A DNA stretch of 64,000 nucleotides from Hortaea werneckii (lineage: Eukaryota > Ascomycota > Dothideomycetes > Mycosphaerellales > Teratosphaeriaceae). A model generated the notes under the pieces. That model did not search any database and was not told the DNA's origin. It worked only from the letters and a program-made list of their open reading frames with translations. The position numbers and the translations under genes were made by a program. The DNA lies in NCBI GenBank assembly GCA_037044905.1, contig JBAOKB010000020.1:496001-560000 (forward strand), read 5' to 3'. This document shows, piece after piece, positions 1 to 9,686 of the stretch. The stretch's first letter is position 1. Every line of letters starts with the position of its first letter.

Positions 1-1003
1 CACTGCTTGGGTCCAGAATACCTGTCTCGGGTATTTGGCGTATCTGGTGAAGTCTGGCATGTTGAGTGCTAGTGTGGCTTTAGGTCCAATGGCGGCAGTC
101 ACACACTGGAAGAATATCACAGCGGTCGGCGTTCCATCCGTGATCCTTGTTGGCTTACTGAAGGTAGGTCCGAAGCCATTCGCTTGTACCAAGGCCCAGA
201 TGAACAGTGTCAGTCCGAAGATGGGCATTATCACAGTCTTGGCCATGAACATCCAGCGGAGGGTCGACACGTGGAGGTACAGCAGGGGCAGCTGGACGAT
301 GAGGAAGAGGAAGAAGCAGAGGAGCTCGGCCGATGTGACGTGGGCACTTGGCGGCAGTCGATTCTCGAAATTGATGAACGATGGCCAGATAGCGGAGATC
401 ATGACCTGAAGGCATTGCCCGCCTTGGAAGCTTTGCGTTCCTGCTCGACCATCAGCAATGTCCGACAAATTGCACGAAGGATGTTGCCATACCGAACCAG
501 ATGACAGCCACAGCTCCACGAATGAACACTGCAAACTTCGATCCATGCATACCAAATGCGGATCGACAATAGACGGGGAAGTTGATCCCCTTCATCGCAC
601 CGACGTACCCATCGAGCATGGCTGGAATGCATACCAGCGCATGTCCGATGAACACGGCCAGAATCGCGAGACCTGGATTCAATCCCTTAGACACGGAGGT
701 CGACGACACTGTAAGGCATTAGTTGGAATCAGATCTTTGAAAGTCTGTTGCGCATCTTTGCCAGGAAAACCGTACCTTGATACCTGTCCGTCGTTAGTTT
801 TGACTTGCATCGTCTGGGACATGCTTTCCTACTCACATCGAAATACTGAATGCTTCAGCTATCCAGAAGCCGAGCAGACTGGGCCATGTCCACGTCCTCT
901 CTTTCGAACCGATCGGCACTGGCTGAAGGTCTTTGTTCGTCGTAGTTTCGCCAGGCACGGGGTCGGCAGCTGACGCCAGCTCAAGTCTTTTGCGCAAACC
1001 CAT
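1..1003 (-). CDS. NCS1-family nucleobase/allantoin permease, 3' part cut by window edge
   Basis: Membrane transporter of the nucleobase-cation-symport-1 family (FUR-type uracil, uridine or allantoin permeases), acting at the plasma membrane. I read four exons: 1003-837, 783-776, 708-493 and 440 to the window edge. Introns are 836-784, 775-709 and 492-441, all GT..AG. The joined frame gives family motifs in order: AFSISMYQVSSTSV, KGLNPGLA, FPVYCRSAFGMHGS, IWFGTQSFQGGQC, ALNMPDFTRY. The second exon is only 8 nt but is needed to make SMYQVSS. The start ATG at 1003-1001 gives a short polar N-terminus before the first membrane segment, as usual in the family. The C-terminal membrane segments lie outside the window. 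Substrate cannot be chosen from sequence alone. Confidence 0.9.
776..783 (-). other. 8-nt internal micro-exon of the permease gene
   Basis: The eight bases read GTATCAAG on the minus strand, flanked by an acceptor (GGACAG) and a donor (GTACGG). They complete the codons for M-Y-Q-V across two introns of 53 and 67 nt. Leaving them out breaks the frame. Confidence 0.85.
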
Positions 1004-1536
1004 TATTACGCTTTTATCTTCTTGTAATGCAACGATCGAGAATTGAATGAAAGGTTGCAATGTGAACTGAAGACGGAAGAGAAATCGATTCTCATATTGA
1101 AGTGATCTACATGTTTCATGTATCTCTTCCACGACCGGCCAAGTGCTCCTTTGCTGACGTTGTGCACCCGCGATACCAGATAGCAATTTGGCTTGGCTCG
1201 TAGTAGTTGCCCAGACTTATCGGGCACGATGTTAGAGTAGTCACAGCGTTGGGTAAACTCGGGAAGCGCCACATCCGTCTGCCTATCTTGCAGCCACGGT
1301 CTCTCGGCCGGCCAACCTAGCCCGAAGGGCATAGGCGAAAGTCTTGTCGGCGGAGCAGACCCTGCCCGTAGACCTACGCACTATCTGGCATGCATCACGG
1401 CAGACTTCGTTTGAGACCAGAGCGATGCGCGGGCAAGCCATTGTTGCGGCTGACATGATGGATGCCTTTAGCTATATCATTTCACTCGGATTCGGGACCC
1501 TGCAATCTCAGCTGATCCCGCCGGGACGAGTCAGAC
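1004..1536. promoter_or_regulatory. divergent intergenic region between permease and NRPS-like gene
   Basis: About 530 bp between two divergently transcribed genes, so it should hold both promoters. No long supported ORF, repeat or RNA gene was seen. Confidence 0.4.
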
Positions 1537-4500
1537 ATGGCACCCATTGCAACGGCTGACCTTGAGAAGACCTCTTCGCCTTCATCGAATGACTCTGTGC
1601 TACCTTCAGCAACAGCCGACAAGCGCTTGAAGGCACTCTGGTATGAACACGGACATCCATACTCCGACAAGTAAGCAGGAGCGCCTTTCTTAGGAGAGAG
1701 CGATAAGGGTGCTAATAAGCTAGGTTCGCCAACCCATCCTTGATCAGTCTTCCGTCGTTCCTGGAATACAATGCAAAAACCCGAGGAGACGAAATTGGCT
1801 TTCTCTGCCCCAATGAGAACACCTTTCGCAAAATCAGCTGGATCGAATTTAATGACTTGGTTAAAGCTTTGGCAGCCTCTTATGCCGATGTTTTCCATGC
1901 ACAACTGGTGGCCGGCATTGCAGATGCAAAGCAACCTACAGTAGCCCTCTTGGGCGTTGGCCATACCTTTCAGTACTTTGCTACTCAGCTTGCTCTGGTT
2001 AGATTGGGGTTTCGAGTACTCTTATTAAGCCCAAGCAATACCACGGCCGCTCGCGACCATCTCCTGGGTGCTTGCGATGTTGTGGGCATTGTGGCAGAGG
2101 AGCAATTGCTTCAAAATGTTCAAGACCTGGATCTGCCCGTGGCGAAACTATTATCCCGACCGACACCAGAGTCAGCTTCTGACCAGAAGGATGTGCCCGC
2201 TTTTGTGCCCACCGACTTCTGGAATTCACATTCATTCGTGATCCACAGCTCTGGTACGACCGGTCTACCAAAGCCTATCATCCACACCCATCGCAGCATG
2301 ATGCTCATTGCCCGCATGTATCGGCTCTTTCCAGAGTTCTACGTCAGCAATTGGTATCTTGCGTTCCCACTGTAAGTCATCCTTCCGCCCTCTAGCCTGA
2401 AAGAAGTCCTGACAAGTCGAAGTTTCCACATTGCCGGCATTTCAATAGCGCTCAGCGGTCTACCAAATGGCTTAGCGCTGACTTTTCCACCACTTAATTG
2501 GCCCCCAGCACCAGGAAGCATTCTATCTGCTTGGCGGGAGTTAGAGAATATCGGCATGCCTGCCGATTGCTTGCATTGCGCTCCTGCCGTTATTGAGGAC
2601 CTCTACGAATACATCAAGGACACAAGCGCAAAAGACTTTTCGCCTCTGACCCAACTGAAGGTGTTACAACCTGGCGGTGCTTCTCTTGCCCCCTCGCTTC
2701 TGGAGAAGTTGGTGGAGCTGGGATGCAACGTCAAAACCACGTACGGTAGCACAGAGATTGGACCTCCCTGGAGGACAATACCTCATACCAGGGATAATAG
2801 CCACTGCTACCGCGTCAAGAACCTATTTCCCGAAGATAAATTCCTCGAAATGCAACCAATCGGCAATGGTATGTTCGAGCCCGTTGTGTATAAAGGCTTT
2901 CCTCTGGCGGCGGAGCTGTGGCCTTCAGAATCGTCTCCAAATCCCTACCGCACAAACGACCTCTTTGTTGAGGTTCCACCAGGCAGTGGGCTATTCACGC
3001 TCCAAGGACGCAAAGACGACTTGTTGGTGCACTCCAACGGAGAGAAGACCAACGCTCTCCTACTGCAGATGGCACTTGATGGCTGTCCACAGATACAAAA
3101 AGCGGCGGTCTTTGGGACCGGGAAGCCTTGCACAGCCGCCATTATTCAGCCGTCCATCACTGCCCCCGATCAACTGTCTTCGGACGAAGATATACTGGCG
3201 GCGGTCGAAGCTTGTAATCGGAGTCTACCAAGCCATTCCCGTATTCATCGATCATTGATCCATATCCTTCGAGACGGCCGTGTGTTACCTGTGACGCCCA
3301 AAGGCAGTGTCCGACGCAAGGAAGTAGAGTCTTTGTATAAGAAAGAGCTCGAGGGACTGTACAGAACATTAGAAGATGGCGGCCCAGAAAATGCTTTGAG
3401 AGAAGACGATGAGAACTTATCGAACGAAGATTATGTGTTTCACAGCGTCCGAAAAGCACTTCAAGTGGACAGTATCCCTCCAACAGCCAGTTTCTACAGC
3501 CTTGGACTGGATTCGCACAAAGCCGTACGACTCCGTTCCTCCTTGTTGAAGCGCTTCGGCAGATTTCCCCTCATGTACATCTTTGAGTATTCGACACTCG
3601 AAAGCTTGATTAGGAAGCTGTCGAGACCTCAAGCGGAGTCCTCTGCCAACAGTCTGCGAACGGCCCATCACCTTTGGATCCAGAGCACTATTGAGAAATA
3701 TACGCGAGAGATTGAAAGCTGGCCCCCCTTGGCTGAAAAGCGAGAGCAATCGATGGACGGCGAGATTATCTATTTGACCGGAGCCACTGGCTCATTGGGA
3801 AACGCTTTGCTGGAGTCATTTGTCGCTAACAGCAATGTTCGGAAGGTATACTGCGCTATCAGGGGAAGCAAACAGCGGCTTATCGACGCTCTCCGCGGTA
3901 GAGGATATGCCTCGTCAGTCTCTGACAGCCCCAAGATTGAAGTAGTCCCGTACAAAATGTCGGACTCACATCTTGGGCTAGAGTATCAAAAATACTCCAG
4001 CCTGGCCAAAGAAGTGACATTGGTTCTGCACAATGCTTGGAAGATGGACTTCAACACGCCGGTGCATGAGTTTGAACAGGACTGTCTGCAAAGTGCAATG
4101 CACCTGATGCGCTTCGCAAACACCGGGTTGTTCAAGACTTTTGCATTCTCCAGCTCAGTCGCGACCCATCTCGGTCCCGCATCAGCCGGGAAAGAAGTGG
4201 CAGAAGCCGAAATGGCGAATAATCCGAATCTCGCCTTAGACACCGGATACGCACAGAGCAAGTTCGTAGTTGAAATCCTAGCCCAATCTTTCGCACGACA
4301 TACGGGATTGCCGGTGGCAGTTCTTCGTATAGGCCAGCTGTGCGGACACTCGAAGTTGGCGGCTTGGAATGACACGGAGATGTTCCCGATTATGATCAAC
4401 ACCGGGCTTCATCATCTCAATGCTATGCCGACATTGGACGGCCAATTGGTCGATTGGCTGCCGGTGGACACCTGCGCAGCCTCTATTGATAGCCTCCTCA

Positions 4501-4883
4501 CTGCAGCTCCACAGGCAGAGCCTTTGGACTCTGCGGATGTAGCTGGCACTTCATTGCGGAGTCGTGTGCATAATCTGGTGAATCCAAAAATTCTACCTTG
4601 GGACAGTCTTCTGGATGTTTTGGAAGAGGCATCAGGCATGGATTTTGACCGAGTTCCAATGAGTGAATGGGTCGTCCGGCTGCAGGCGCTGGGCGAGAAT
4701 GGGATTGAAGTTCCTGGGACTAGATTGCTCAGCTTCTTTCAAGACATGGCGAGTGGAGATGGCGATAGCGGGCCGGTCTTCTCGACACAGAAGACCTGCA
4801 GATATGCTCCTGTGCTTGCCAATGTTGGTACGATCGATGTTCAGCTCATGAAGAGTTATTTGGAGAAGTGGTCAGCGGCTTAG
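1537..4883 (+). CDS. NRPS-like adenylate-forming reductase (A-T-R)
   Basis: A single-module enzyme that adenylates a carboxylic acid, loads it on a phosphopantetheine arm and releases it by NADPH reduction as aldehyde or alcohol. Exons 1537-1670, 1724-2371 and 2423-4883 join to 1080 residues. The adenylation core is HSSGTTGLPKP near residue 219. The thiolation serine is S625 in LGLDSHKA. The thioester-reductase Rossmann motif TGATGSLG is at about 713, with YAQSK (Tyr/Lys pair) near 870. No condensation domain is present. The start is the first ATG in frame, with a short Ser/Thr-rich leader. Such enzymes occur in secondary metabolism (NPS10 and aryl-acid reductase types); substrate is unknown. 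It is divergent from the permease and 520 bp upstream of a small ORF. Confidence 0.92.
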
Positions 4884-5405
4884 GCTTGGGTAGAAATGTA
4901 AAGTGTGTATCGACAACTCGGTCATGCGATCTGTCAGTAGACTATCTTTATAGGGGTTTGACCCATCAACTTTTCTCAAGATAATATGCGTTATGGTTGG
5001 TGTTAAAGCTTCTCGGTTCTGGTCGACGATCAGACTGAAAGGCGAACCCCACTTTTCTTGCTCCGCGGCATCCATCAGCTTCTCGGACGACGTTTGAGGC
5101 TGTCTGCCACTGCTCTTTATGAACCAACTCTCGACTTTCAACGAGATAATAAGTATTGAGCAATAACTTGTGCATAAATCTTCGCGTCATGGCCGTCCCG
5201 TTCGTCCCACCTGGACATGCTCTAGCACGAACGGCAGATGACAGATCCATGACTGCCGCGCTTCGAGAACAGATCAAATGTATGAATTAAACAAGACTTT
5301 CCTGTAACCACAGCCATAAAGATTGACCGAGAGTGTGCAGCAAATGCGGGTTTACTCTTCCCTCACGGCGCTGCCGGCTCAACACAACTGTGCTATGACA
5401 TAGTC
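4884..5405. other. intergenic, 3' region of NRPS-like gene
   Basis: No convincing gene. Overlapping minus-strand ORFs of 89 and 103 codons occur here, but without recognisable domains or intron logic. Confidence 0.3.
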
Positions 5406-5708
5406 ATGATGACAGTGACCGCAGACGAACACAATGTTCCATCAGAGAAACCTAAGTACCAAGCCGTTCTAACGTACAATCCCGGGGGATCCTTCAGACA
5501 CGGAAGCATAGCTGCTCGGAGCGAGCCCCAGGACAGTGCAGTGGAGGCTTTGGAGAGCTTACTCTACGTCACATCGGCAGCGCTGGAAAAGTACCAAGGC
5601 AATGTGGCGAAGGAAATGGGTAAGCCTGCTTTAGTTTCCGGTGGTATGATTGACGAGAGCATTGTGTTCGGCAAGACCTGGAAGGAAGTGTTTGGTGGCA
5701 AAAAGTAA
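5406..5708 (+). CDS. small hypothetical protein, 100 aa
   Basis: I do not recognise this protein. A single exon begins with two Met codons and ends Gly-Gly-Lys-Lys. The composition is that of a soluble globular protein, with an Ala/Glu/Leu-rich helix around residues 44-65. No signal peptide or membrane segment is visible. It lies between the NRPS-like gene and the convergent FSH1-type hydrolase. It could be a chance ORF. Confidence 0.45.
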   Translation: MMTVTADEHNVPSEKPKYQAVLTYNPGGSFRHGSIAARSEPQDSAVEALESLLYVTSAALEKYQGNVAKEMGKPALVSGGMIDESIVFGKTWKEVFGGKK

Positions 5709-5907
5709 GAGATTTTAAAGAGTTGCAGAGATGCTGCAGGGCAGCGCATGGATGAAGACGTAATATCCAATAGTCAGTTTCTTATGATCTAAGATTCTAG
5801 CTCGCGCGAGAAGACTGATGCAGCTCTATAATGATACCCAGATGTCCGTTTTATCAAGCCGTGCAGGCTATATCTTTTCACGTCTTGTCATCCTCGTCCG
5901 CATCAAC

Positions 5908-6987
5908 TCAAAAGGGCAGATCCATATCTTCGGCTCTCTCCTCTTGCTTTCCACTCCCCAGTCCCTCTTGCTCACCGATTGCCTCTCTAATAAACGCAGC
6001 CAGAGCAGAAACATATTGCTTCCCACTACTCGGCAAGAAATGACCACCAGGATGATAAATCACCCTCTGCACACCCCCCTCCTTGCCCCGTCCCTGCACA
6101 CAAGCATCCACTAACCTCAACGACCTCTCCTCTGAAACGACCGTATCCACCGACCCAAGCACATGCAACATGGGCGTCTGTATCCTCGGCACATAATAAG
6201 CCTGATAAAGCGGATTGGTACTCGCGCCAAACCCAGAATAACTCACCGCGAACCGCAAAGGCGGATGGACGGCCTCCTCAATAAACCCGGAATCATTGAC
6301 AAACGAATCCGGATACCGCATCCCGCCTTTCGCCTGCGCCTGCTCAAACGCCTCCCGTCGGCCTGGCTCGAGTAGACTCGCCACCATGCCCGCCGCCGCC
6401 CCGCCCTGCGAGAACCCCAACGCCGCACCGAAGGGCCCTTCCTCCTTCAACACCTTCGCGATAGTCTCGAGCCCCTGCTCCATCCCCTCGTAGGTAAAGG
6501 GCTCCGCGTCGCCTTTCCGTCTCCACCATCCATACGCCTCGATCCCATCATCCCCGCTTTTCGCTGCCGACGCCCCGTCGACGTCGAACCCCGGGATATC
6601 CCCCGGATCCAGTTTCAGCGGGGCAGTGGGGAAGACGAGTTCGAGACCCCCCGGATACTGCTTTAGATGGCCTGGTTTAGGGGCTACGGGGAAGTGCTTC
6701 TCGAGGGATTTCTTCAGCGCTTTGGTTTTGATTTCGAAGAGTCGTCCCGATTGCGTGTAGCCGTGCAGCATGAGGATCTTGAGCTTTCGGCCTGCTGCAT
6801 CTCCGTTGGACGCAGACATTGTCTTCACGACTGGGATGTCCGGATGGTAGGTGTGTGATTGCGCTGGGCTTTGGCTGAGGTTTCTCCGTGGTTGGCTGAG
6901 ATGTGGCGAGGCCCTGACAAGATGCCGACGGAGGTGGTAAGATGATGTGGGTTTAAAGGCTCTAGACGTGAATCTACCGCATAGCAT
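5908..6987 (-). CDS. FSH1-type serine hydrolase (DUF341 alpha/beta hydrolase)
   Basis: A family-of-serine-hydrolases (FSH1) protein of 359 residues in one exon. Core motifs are LKILMLHGYTQSG (oxyanion-hole strand), LGFSQGGAAAG (nucleophile Ser in GFSQG), LGSVDTVV (acid) and HPGGHFLP (catalytic His). The first 56 residues are rich in Arg and Ser without acids until Asp49 and look like a mitochondrial presequence. A second Met at residue 57 (MSASNGDAAG) would give a cytosolic form of normal family length. Both starts are open. Small FSH hydrolases are housekeeping or, in some clusters, thioesterase-like release enzymes. The physiological substrate is unknown. Confidence 0.9.
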   Translation of the reverse strand: MLCGRFTSRAFKPTSSYHLRRHLVRASPHLSQPRRNLSQSPAQSHTYHPDIPVVKTMSASNGDAAGRKLKILMLHGYTQSGRLFEIKTKALKKSLEKHFPVAPKPGHLKQYPGGLELVFPTAPLKLDPGDIPGFDVDGASAAKSGDDGIEAYGWWRRKGDAEPFTYEGMEQGLETIAKVLKEEGPFGAALGFSQGGAAAGMVASLLEPGRREAFEQAQAKGGMRYPDSFVNDSGFIEEAVHPPLRFAVSYSGFGASTNPLYQAYYVPRIQTPMLHVLGSVDTVVSEERSLRLVDACVQGRGKEGGVQRVIYHPGGHFLPSSGKQYVSALAAFIREAIGEQEGLGSGKQEERAEDMDLPF

Positions 6988-7452
6988 TTGTCGGGCGAAA
7001 GCAAGCCTGGCTCAACAATTAAAGGAGCGGCAAGTAATGTTTCCAGAAAGGGATCACCGAACAGCTGCTGATAAAGCAGAATTGTCCGGGTTCAGTGGAG
7101 CGAAACGCGGAGTGAAGTTGAGCGAAGCTTCCTGGGCGGCAATATCTCGGAAGACTTACCACTGCCAGTGTTGGAACTGACTGCACCTACGAATGTCATA
7201 ATACCTAGGCAGAATTGAACACGATGGAAACTTCAAAGGTATATTGAGATTCCGACCCAGCAGTATTGGTCCCAGAGGGAGAAAACATAAAAGTCATTTT
7301 GGATATTTTGTTTTAAAAAAAAAAAAAAAAAAGGACTAAGGCGCCACTTCCACTACAATGTCTCAAGCAAGGAACGGGAGTAGAACGGGATGAACCCGTC
7401 TTTCCATTTCTCGTGATCATCACGAGGAAAGAAAGAGAAGAAAAGAAATCCA
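6988..7452. other. intergenic with an 18-nt A run
   Basis: The FSH1-type promoter lies here, next to the 3' end of the carboxylesterase. A homopolymer A run occupies 7315-7332. Nothing else was recognised. Confidence 0.35.
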
Positions 7453-9188
7453 TCAAGCCAACAACTCCCTCGAAATACTATTAATAAACGCAATCCCGTC
7501 CTCCCGCCACGTATCCGGCTCGACCCAACTCCCATTCGCATTGAGCACCAGATTCGTCGGGTGATAAAGCTCATACCGGGGCCAGAAGGGCAGACCCGTC
7601 ACATTCCCCCGCTTATCAGCAGCATTCCCGACCCCATTCGGCTGCCCCTCGGCCACAAACGAAGCATACGCCCTCCCAATCCCGCGACTCAACTCCCCGT
7701 AATTCTCAAACTCCGGCAAAGGCCCCAACGCACCCGAAATATTCTGAAAAGAGAAAACCACATTATCGAAATGCTTAGCGCCAATAGGCGGGGAAGTATT
7801 ATTCCACAGCGGAGTGTCAAAGCGATAGGAGAAGACGTTCTCAACCCCGCCCGCGACGAACTCCCGCGCCGTCTTGCGCCGCTGCGCGATCATGACCAGG
7901 TCGCCGCCGATGGCGGCGTCGCGGCGCCATTGGGCGCCGAGGGCGGGGTAGGTGGAGTTGGAATCGTCGCCGTAGGGGACGCCCTGGGAGGGGATGGCGG
8001 GGTAGAGGTGCAGGAGTGTGCGGATAGAGGGCGGCGAGAGCTCGTAGTTGCGCCAGTAGAGGAGGTTGTGGAAGATGGCGGTGGCGTTGTCCAGGCCGTG
8101 GGTCGAGAAGGAGATGCCTTCGTCGGTGTTGGCGCCGATGAGGAGGGGCACGCGGATGAAGTTGCCGGTGGCGGCGAGTTGGGACGGGTAGGCGGTTAGG
8201 AAGGTGCCGTCGACGACCGGGTTCCAGACTACGGTGTAGTTGGAGTGGAAGAGCTGTTCGGAGGTGAGGTTGCGGAGGCAGGCGAGGGCTTCGGTGTGCG
8301 CGGTCGCGTATTGTCCGCTGCCGCCGTCGTAGCAGCCGACGGTGCGGGTGAGGTTTTCGAACGCTGAGGTGTAGAAGGGGATGGGGTTGAGGCTGGCGCC
8401 GACGGGACCGCCCGATTCCAGGATGGCAGAGCTGAAGAGGCCGTCGTCGCGGCCGCCGAAGGAGTGCATGTGGAGACCTATGCTTTGGGCGCCGGCGCTT
8501 TCGCCCCAGACGGTGACTTTTTTGGGGTTGCCGCCGAATGCGGCGATGTTCTCTTGGACCCACATCATAGCCATGCGTTGATCGAGCAAGCCAGCGTTGG
8601 AGGAGCCCTCATTTAAGATGGCTGGGTTCTGAAGGAATCCCCAGACTCCCAGTCGGTAGTTGATGCTAACGCCGATAAAAGGTTGGCCTGATTCGGAAGC
8701 CGTGTTGACGATACCTGACAGATTGTACTGGGGATCAGCGGAGGAGCCGGCGTACAGGCCTCCGCCGTAGATCCACATGAGGACGGGAAGAGATTGATTG
8801 TCGTAACCGGATGGGCGGACGACTGAGAGACATTCAATTTAGTTCCATGTCCGGTAAGATAAGTGTAGCGATGCAGCGTACCGTTTAAAGTCAGGCAATC
8901 TTCGCTCAAGTTGAAGTTGCTTTGATATTGATAGCAACTGTAACCGTATTCCGTGGCGTCCCTCGTGCCATTCCATTTCTCTTCGATAGATTGCGGCCAG
9001 CGGAAACGTAGGTCGCCGAGTGGCGGTTGGGCGTATGGGATTCCCAGGAAGAAGTCTTGATCCCACTGTTCATTGTGGCGGCCTTGAAGAGTGCCATTTT
9101 TGACAGTGACGGTGGGAGGGGTAGAAGCCGCTCTGACCACGGTAAAGAGGGAGATGCTTGAGGCGAGGAATTGTAGGAAACGCATCAT
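7453..9188 (-). CDS. secreted type-B carboxylesterase/lipase
   Basis: Alpha/beta-hydrolase of the cholinesterase-like carboxylesterase family, predicted secreted. Exons 9188-8882 and 8822-7453 (intron 8881-8823, 59 nt) join to 558 residues. A signal peptide covers about residues 1-20 (hydrophobic FLASSISLFTVVRA). Family motifs follow: FLGIPYAQPPLGDLRF, SEDCLTLN, the oxyanion-hole MWIYGGG, the nucleophile elbow VWGESAGAQ, the acid in NTDEG and the catalytic His in GAKHFDN. Several N-X-S/T sites suit a secreted glycoprotein. Length matches the fungal family. It is divergent from the ABC1-type gene across about 500 bp. Natural ester substrate is unknown. Confidence 0.93.
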
Positions 9189-9686
9189 AATAGACAGGCC
9201 GCTTTGATAGGCCGAGAAGAGGCAATAGCCAAGGAAGGGGAGGACGCAGATGAGGAAGAAGAAAACGAAGAACAGATATCCTTACCATGCCAGGCACGCG
9301 GCGTTCTACATGTGCATCCGGCCATCACATTATTGCTGCTTTCTCCTCACTATGGTACAGCAGACGGAATTCTATTTGTCCGTCCTGCCAAGCGGCAATG
9401 ATGTGCAGGCACGAGAGGGAGAAGCTGGGGAGAAGCTGGTGGTGCAGCAGAAGCGGAGGTGGAAGCGCATGCCGAGTCGCGCTACTTCCGTTCCCGGCAA
9501 GTCAATCAGCGTTTGAAGCACAGACGTCGATGCGGTCATCGGTGGTAGTGGAAGTGAACTTCATCATCAGTACGTGGAACGAGTGCACCAGTCCGCTGTA
9601 TAATCTCCCAACACTCCCCTGGCAAGCGTCGCGTCGCGTCGGAGCGGTGTCGCGGAGCTTTGGTTGAATCAGCGGTGGTGGTGGAA
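9189..9686. promoter_or_regulatory. divergent promoter region, esterase / ABC1-type gene
   Basis: About 500 bp separates two genes transcribed away from each other, so both promoters must be here. No TATA box or defined site could be assigned with confidence. Confidence 0.4.

Noticed and set aside
4872..5277. Minus-strand ORFs downstream of the NRPS-like gene
   Set aside because: No motif and no consistent splice model; likely chance.
7841..8563. Long minus-strand Arg/Pro/His-rich ORF (240 codons) inside the carboxylesterase
   Set aside because: It is a frame shadow of a GC-rich coding region; the overlapping esterase frame has full family motifs.
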